A stretch of DNA of 64,000 bases, taken from Macropodus opercularis (taxonomy: Eukaryota > Chordata > Actinopteri > Anabantiformes > Osphronemidae). Every line of letters starts with the position of its first letter. Within the stretch, counting starts at the first letter, position 1. The notes under the pieces were generated by a model, which was not told the DNA's origin, did no database searches, and saw only the letters and a program-made list of their open reading frames with translations. The stretch covers positions 9,369,501 through 9,433,500 of the forward strand of contig CM061098.1 of assembly GCA_030770545.1 (NCBI GenBank), given 5' to 3'. A program made the position numbers and the translations under genes. Shown piece after piece: positions 60,358 to 64,000 of this stretch.

Positions 60358-62718
60358 CTCAGGAAAGTCATCACAATCTCCAAAAGCATCAGCAAAGTCT
60401 GACGGACTCTTCCTCAGAGTCTGGTCAGCAGGCAGCGTGTTGTCATTATAGGATGACACGAACTTAAAGTCACTGGTTCTAGAGCCTGTTGTCAGGTAGG
60501 CGTCATAGTTGTAAGTGCTGCGTAAAGTTCCTGTGCCATCAACGTCTGCGTAATTAGGAGGGAGATAAGCGCTGGGGATGGCCACTGCTCCGTCAAACAA
60601 CAGTCTGGGCTTTCTCCTGCGACAGAACCTCACACCCAGGATGATGATGATGAAGGTCAGAAAGAACGTGGACACGGACACCAGAGCAATGATCAGATAA
60701 GAGGTCAGCTTGGAATTCTTCTCATCATAGGAAATATCCTTCAGTTCTGGCACCTCAGCCAAGTTATCAGAAATCAGTAGATACATGGAACAGGTGGCAG
60801 ACAGAGAGGGCTGTCCGTTATCTTTCACTGACACAGTGAGGATCTGTTTCATGCTGTCAGATTCGGAAATGTCCCGCTGTGTCCTGATCTCTCCGCTGTG
60901 GACACCAATACTGAAAAGTCCCGCATCAGTGGATTTGACTATGTGATAGGACAGCCAGGCGTTCTGTCCGGAGTCCGCGTCCACCGCGATCACTTTGGAC
61001 ACCAGAGAGCCTCCGTGTGCAGCTTTGGGGACCAGCTCGGTCATGAACGAGTTGCCCTCCGGGGCGGGATACAGGATCTGAGGAGAGTTGTCGTTCACAT
61101 CCGAGATGAACACGCTGACGGTCACGTTGCTGCTGAGAGGAGGAGAACCGTTGTCTCTGGCCATCACCTGCACTTTGAAACTCCTGAACTGTTCATAGTC
61201 AAACGACCTCACAGCGTGGATCACCCCCGTGTCTCCGTTTACTGACACATAGGACGACACCGGGGCACCGTTCACTTCACCAGCTAACAGAGAATAAATC
61301 ACTGTACCGTTCTGTCTCCAGTCGGGGTCTCGAGCAGCAACGGAACATAACGTGGAGCCAGGTTTGTTGTTTTCACTCACATATGCGCTGTAGGACTGTT
61401 CCTCAAACACAGGTGGGTTGTCGTTGATGTCAGCTACAGACAACTGAACAGTTTTAGAGGAGGACAGAGGTGGAGAACCCTCGTCAGTGGCAGTGATTGT
61501 AATGTTGTAATCAGACACTAGTTCACGGTCCAGTTGTCCAGTGGTCACCAGAGAATAATAGTTTTTAATAGAAGGAACTAATTTAAAGGGAACAGTTTGC
61601 TGGATTGAGCAGCGAACATGTTGATTACCATCCGCGTCTGGATCCTGCACATTAATGATTCCTACCTCTGCACCAGGTGAAACATTCTCAGGTACTGGAT
61701 TTGCCAAAGATTTAACTGAAATTACAGGATCGTTGTCATTAACGTCAGTGACATCAACTGTTACCTTTGTGTATGAGGACAATCCTAGACCATCCTTTGC
61801 TTTAATGCGCAAATCATATGTTGTTATAGATTCAAAGTCAATCGCGCCATTCAATTTTATCTTTCCACTTTTACGGTCTATACTAAACACTTTCTTCACA
61901 ACCTCTGAAACATGTCCGAAGTCATAAGTCACGTCTCCATTCACTCCCTCGTCTGCATCGGTTGCGCTTACTGTGACCACAACAGTATCTACTGGAGCGT
62001 TTTCAGACACACGGGCTTTATAGATGGCCTGCGTGAAAACGGGGGCGTTGTCATTAGCATCCAGCACAGTGACGTGTATGACTACGGTACCTGATCTCTG
62101 AGGGGAACCTCCATCTAGAGCTGTAAGGACCAAATTAATTCCATGTTGTTTTTCACGGTCAAGCTCTTTATCAAGAACGAGCTCGATTGTGTTCCCAGTA
62201 GTGGCCAAAATGAAATACTCGTTCTTCTTAAGGCTGTACTGCTGAACTGAATTCTGTCCTACGTCCGCATCGTGAGCCTCTTCTATCACAAAACGAGCTC
62301 CTCTGTCTGCAGACTCTCGAATTTCTAGATTGATTGTCTCGTCGTTAAACTGCGGTGCGTTATCATTAATGTCTTGAACGTGGAGGCTAAACGGATACAG
62401 CTCCAGAGGATTCTCCAGTACTAGGTCGCGTTTTATGACACAGGACAGTCGTTCTCCACAAAGCTCCTCTCGATCAATCCTTTCTGCAACGACTAAATCT
62501 CCAGTACGGAGGTTTATGTCACAGTAGCGTTTTCGATTTCCTTGAGCATCAATCCGAGCATTTCTCAAAGACATTTGGCTCGAGTCCAGGTTCAGATCCT
62601 TCGCTAGATTCCCAATCAGTGATCCACGTTTCATTTCCTCCTGAAAGGAATAGTTCACGTCCCCATATCCGACTTCACACAATGAGAGGAGAGCGAAGCA
62701 GAAAATCTGCAGTCGCAT
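60358..62718 (-). CDS. Clustered protocadherin variable exon G9 (type II), near-duplicate of G6
   Basis: The exon encodes 787 residues. The signal peptide is 1-19, CX5C C87-C93, the membrane span about 672-696, and the donor GAG|GTAGGA after CDDFPE. The ATG at 62718 is chosen for the same reasons as in G6. It differs from G6 by only about eight substitutions before the last codons, among them EVVKK for EDVKK in EC3 and TTGQLD for TTRQLD in EC4. It is the most upstream complete exon in the window. Confidence 0.94.
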
Positions 62719-62897
62719 CTTTCCAACGCGTCTAGAAAACAAGTCCGCTGAGAATTCAGATTTAGTGAAGATTGTATGTAGGTAAACCAAAATAAAATCG
62801 ACAGCCCTCCCGAGTGATTCTGGTTGAATCATTGAAGCAACAGCAAGAGAAAAAATATCCACACAAAAGAGGGTGGAGTGGAAATGTTTTCCATAAA

Positions 62898-62920
62898 CTG
62901 GCAAATAGTGACACCGTGAG
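62898..62920 (-). promoter_or_regulatory. CSE promoter element of G9
   Basis: Identical in core to the G6 element (GGTGTCACTATTTGCC); the core is CACT. It is about 180 bp upstream of the ATG. Confidence 0.7.
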
Positions 62921-63929
62921 TAAAATTACAGAACTACCGTCAGCAAACAGAACTATTATAATATCGTCGTTGTTGCCCATAAAACGAATACAATTTACAT
63001 TTAGGATGAGGTAAAGTAATGCAGGTATAATAGTTTTTTTGTATATGTTGTTATTCTACTCAAAAAATGTTTTACGTTTGTTGATCTGACGTTTGTCAGT
63101 CATTAAGAGAAAGAAATTCAGGCCAAGTCTCTAAAACAACAATAAAACCAATGTAAACTATTGTATTTTTCTAACCGAACAAATAAGACAGAAGTTTAAA
63201 CTGTAGCACAGCACCTTAGGATCCATTCTCACAGAAGAACAAAAGCACAAGATAAAGGGGAATATATGTTACAGCTGAAGCACTTAAACAATTCACTTCT
63301 TACAACACCGACAGCCAACAAGAGAACCAACACATGACGTCATCCTAAAATAACGTAGATGATTTTGCTCATATAAATGCCAGTTGGAAAAAAGAGATTG
63401 AGAACTATGTGAATATGAAAAGGAAATAGACTAGAAGAGAAACACACCTGTAAATGTGTGAATTAAGCAGCAACTTAAAATATGAAACACCACCAGCCAA
63501 ACTCAAGCACGTTCAAACCTAAACATCTAGACTGTAATAGTACAGCAGGTGCTAACAGATCCACAAACCCTTGCTAATAAAATATCACACAATCAGAGAA
63601 TTTAAAAGACAAATCAAACATCGAACATCTGCATCCTCAATGAATAGCACATCACCCTTAAATATTATATTATTGTAACCTATTTTAACAATAGTTCAGT
63701 ATATCAACAATATTTCCCATTGTCTTGGATGGGTCTCAATACAACATTGAATCGTAATATCTTCAATGTGCTTTAGAGAAATATAAAACTGAATCTTATT
63801 ATACAATGACATGAAATGGCAAAAGAGGATTTGCTGCAGCTTTTCAAAGAGACTGAATGAACTATAAAATATAACATTGGGAGGTAAACATAAACGTTTG
63901 ATCATATGGGAATTAACCACTGTCCCTAC

Positions 63930-64000
63930 TTCAGGAGAACCATCAGAATCTCCAAAGGCATCAGTAAAGTCTAAAGGACTCTTCCTCAGAATCTGGTCAG
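63930..64000 (-). pseudogene. Type II exon-end fragment cut by the window edge (probable orphan)
   Basis: It matches 52320-52390, with differences (aaaggcatc for aaacacatc, ctaaagg for ctgatgg). By analogy with the left copy it is an orphan tail, but the window ends before this can be seen. Confidence 0.65.

Larger units (their letters stand above)
60358..64000. repeat. Right copy of the G6-block segmental duplication (cut by window edge)
   Basis: It matches 48748-52390 at an offset of about 11,610 to the last base of the window. From the left copy, a G7-like exon end is expected near position 64124, just outside. Confidence 0.85.
62719..64000. other. Spacer 5' of G9 to the window edge
   Basis: It contains the G9 promoter element and, at the edge, the start of an orphan exon-tail fragment. 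Nothing else was seen. Confidence 0.75.

Noticed and set aside
25733..61245. A plus-strand 100-115-codon reading frame repeated antisense to EC5-EC6 of each type II exon
   Set aside because: It is preserved only because the sense sequence is homogenised. It has no start context or family resemblance, and it tracks the sense exon exactly.
1..64000. Treating each exon as a complete intronless gene ending at its downstream stop
   Set aside because: The stop always lies a few codons past a conserved, in-phase splice donor, as expected for variable first exons. Exon ends were placed at the donors.

Overview
This window is part of a vertebrate clustered protocadherin locus, almost certainly from a ray-finned (teleost) fish. 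It holds a dense array of large, single-exon, signal-peptide + six-cadherin-repeat + transmembrane + short-tail coding exons. All lie on the minus strand, and each ends in an in-frame splice donor (GAG|GTAGGC, GAG|GTTAGT or AAG|GTGAGG) instead of a true gene end. These are the alternative variable first exons of a protocadherin gamma-like subcluster. The shared constant exons they splice to are not in the window and should lie beyond its left edge, since transcription runs right to left. The strong near-identity of exon 3' halves points to a fish, where clustered protocadherins are known to be homogenised by gene conversion. I cannot name the species. ## LAYOUT (left to right, so 3' to 5' for transcription). 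Type I exons, with a tail containing the motif YNYEVCRTTDSRKSD: A1 (393-2828), B1 (3575-6019), a broken hybrid exon (7160-8148), A2 (9195-11630), B2 (12377-14821) and C (15962-18373). A1-B1-hybrid tail and A2-B2-C tail are two copies of one 8,802-bp unit, with no difference found wherever I compared them. A single divergent exon S (21592-24006) separates type I from type II. Type II exons, with a tail containing YNYDAYLTTGSRTSDFKF, are G1 (25193-27571), G2 (30122-32488), G3 (35447-37828), G4 (39742-42108), G5 (44247-46613), G6 (48748-51108), G7 (52514-54892), G8 (56413-58827) and G9 (60358-62718). G6 with its 5' flank is repeated as G9 about 11.6 kb away, running off the right edge. ## REGULATION. 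Every exon has a conserved CTCF-like promoter element (the CSE of clustered protocadherins) upstream of its ATG. Eight good matches to the RE1/NRSE silencer (REST site) lie between exons. Intergenic DNA also holds orphan exon-tail fragments, one clean solo LTR (33811-34897), two strong hairpins and simple repeats. ## HOW IT WORKS TOGETHER (family knowledge). Each neuron uses a few variable promoters, chosen by CTCF/cohesin looping. The chosen exon is spliced to the common constant exons, giving a cell-surface adhesion code read mainly by the N-terminal cadherin repeats. In this window those N-terminal repeats vary between exons. The C-terminal repeats, membrane span and tail are homogenised, from EC4 in type II and only from EC6 in type I. 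No complete gene of any other family, no RNA gene and no CRISPR array was seen.
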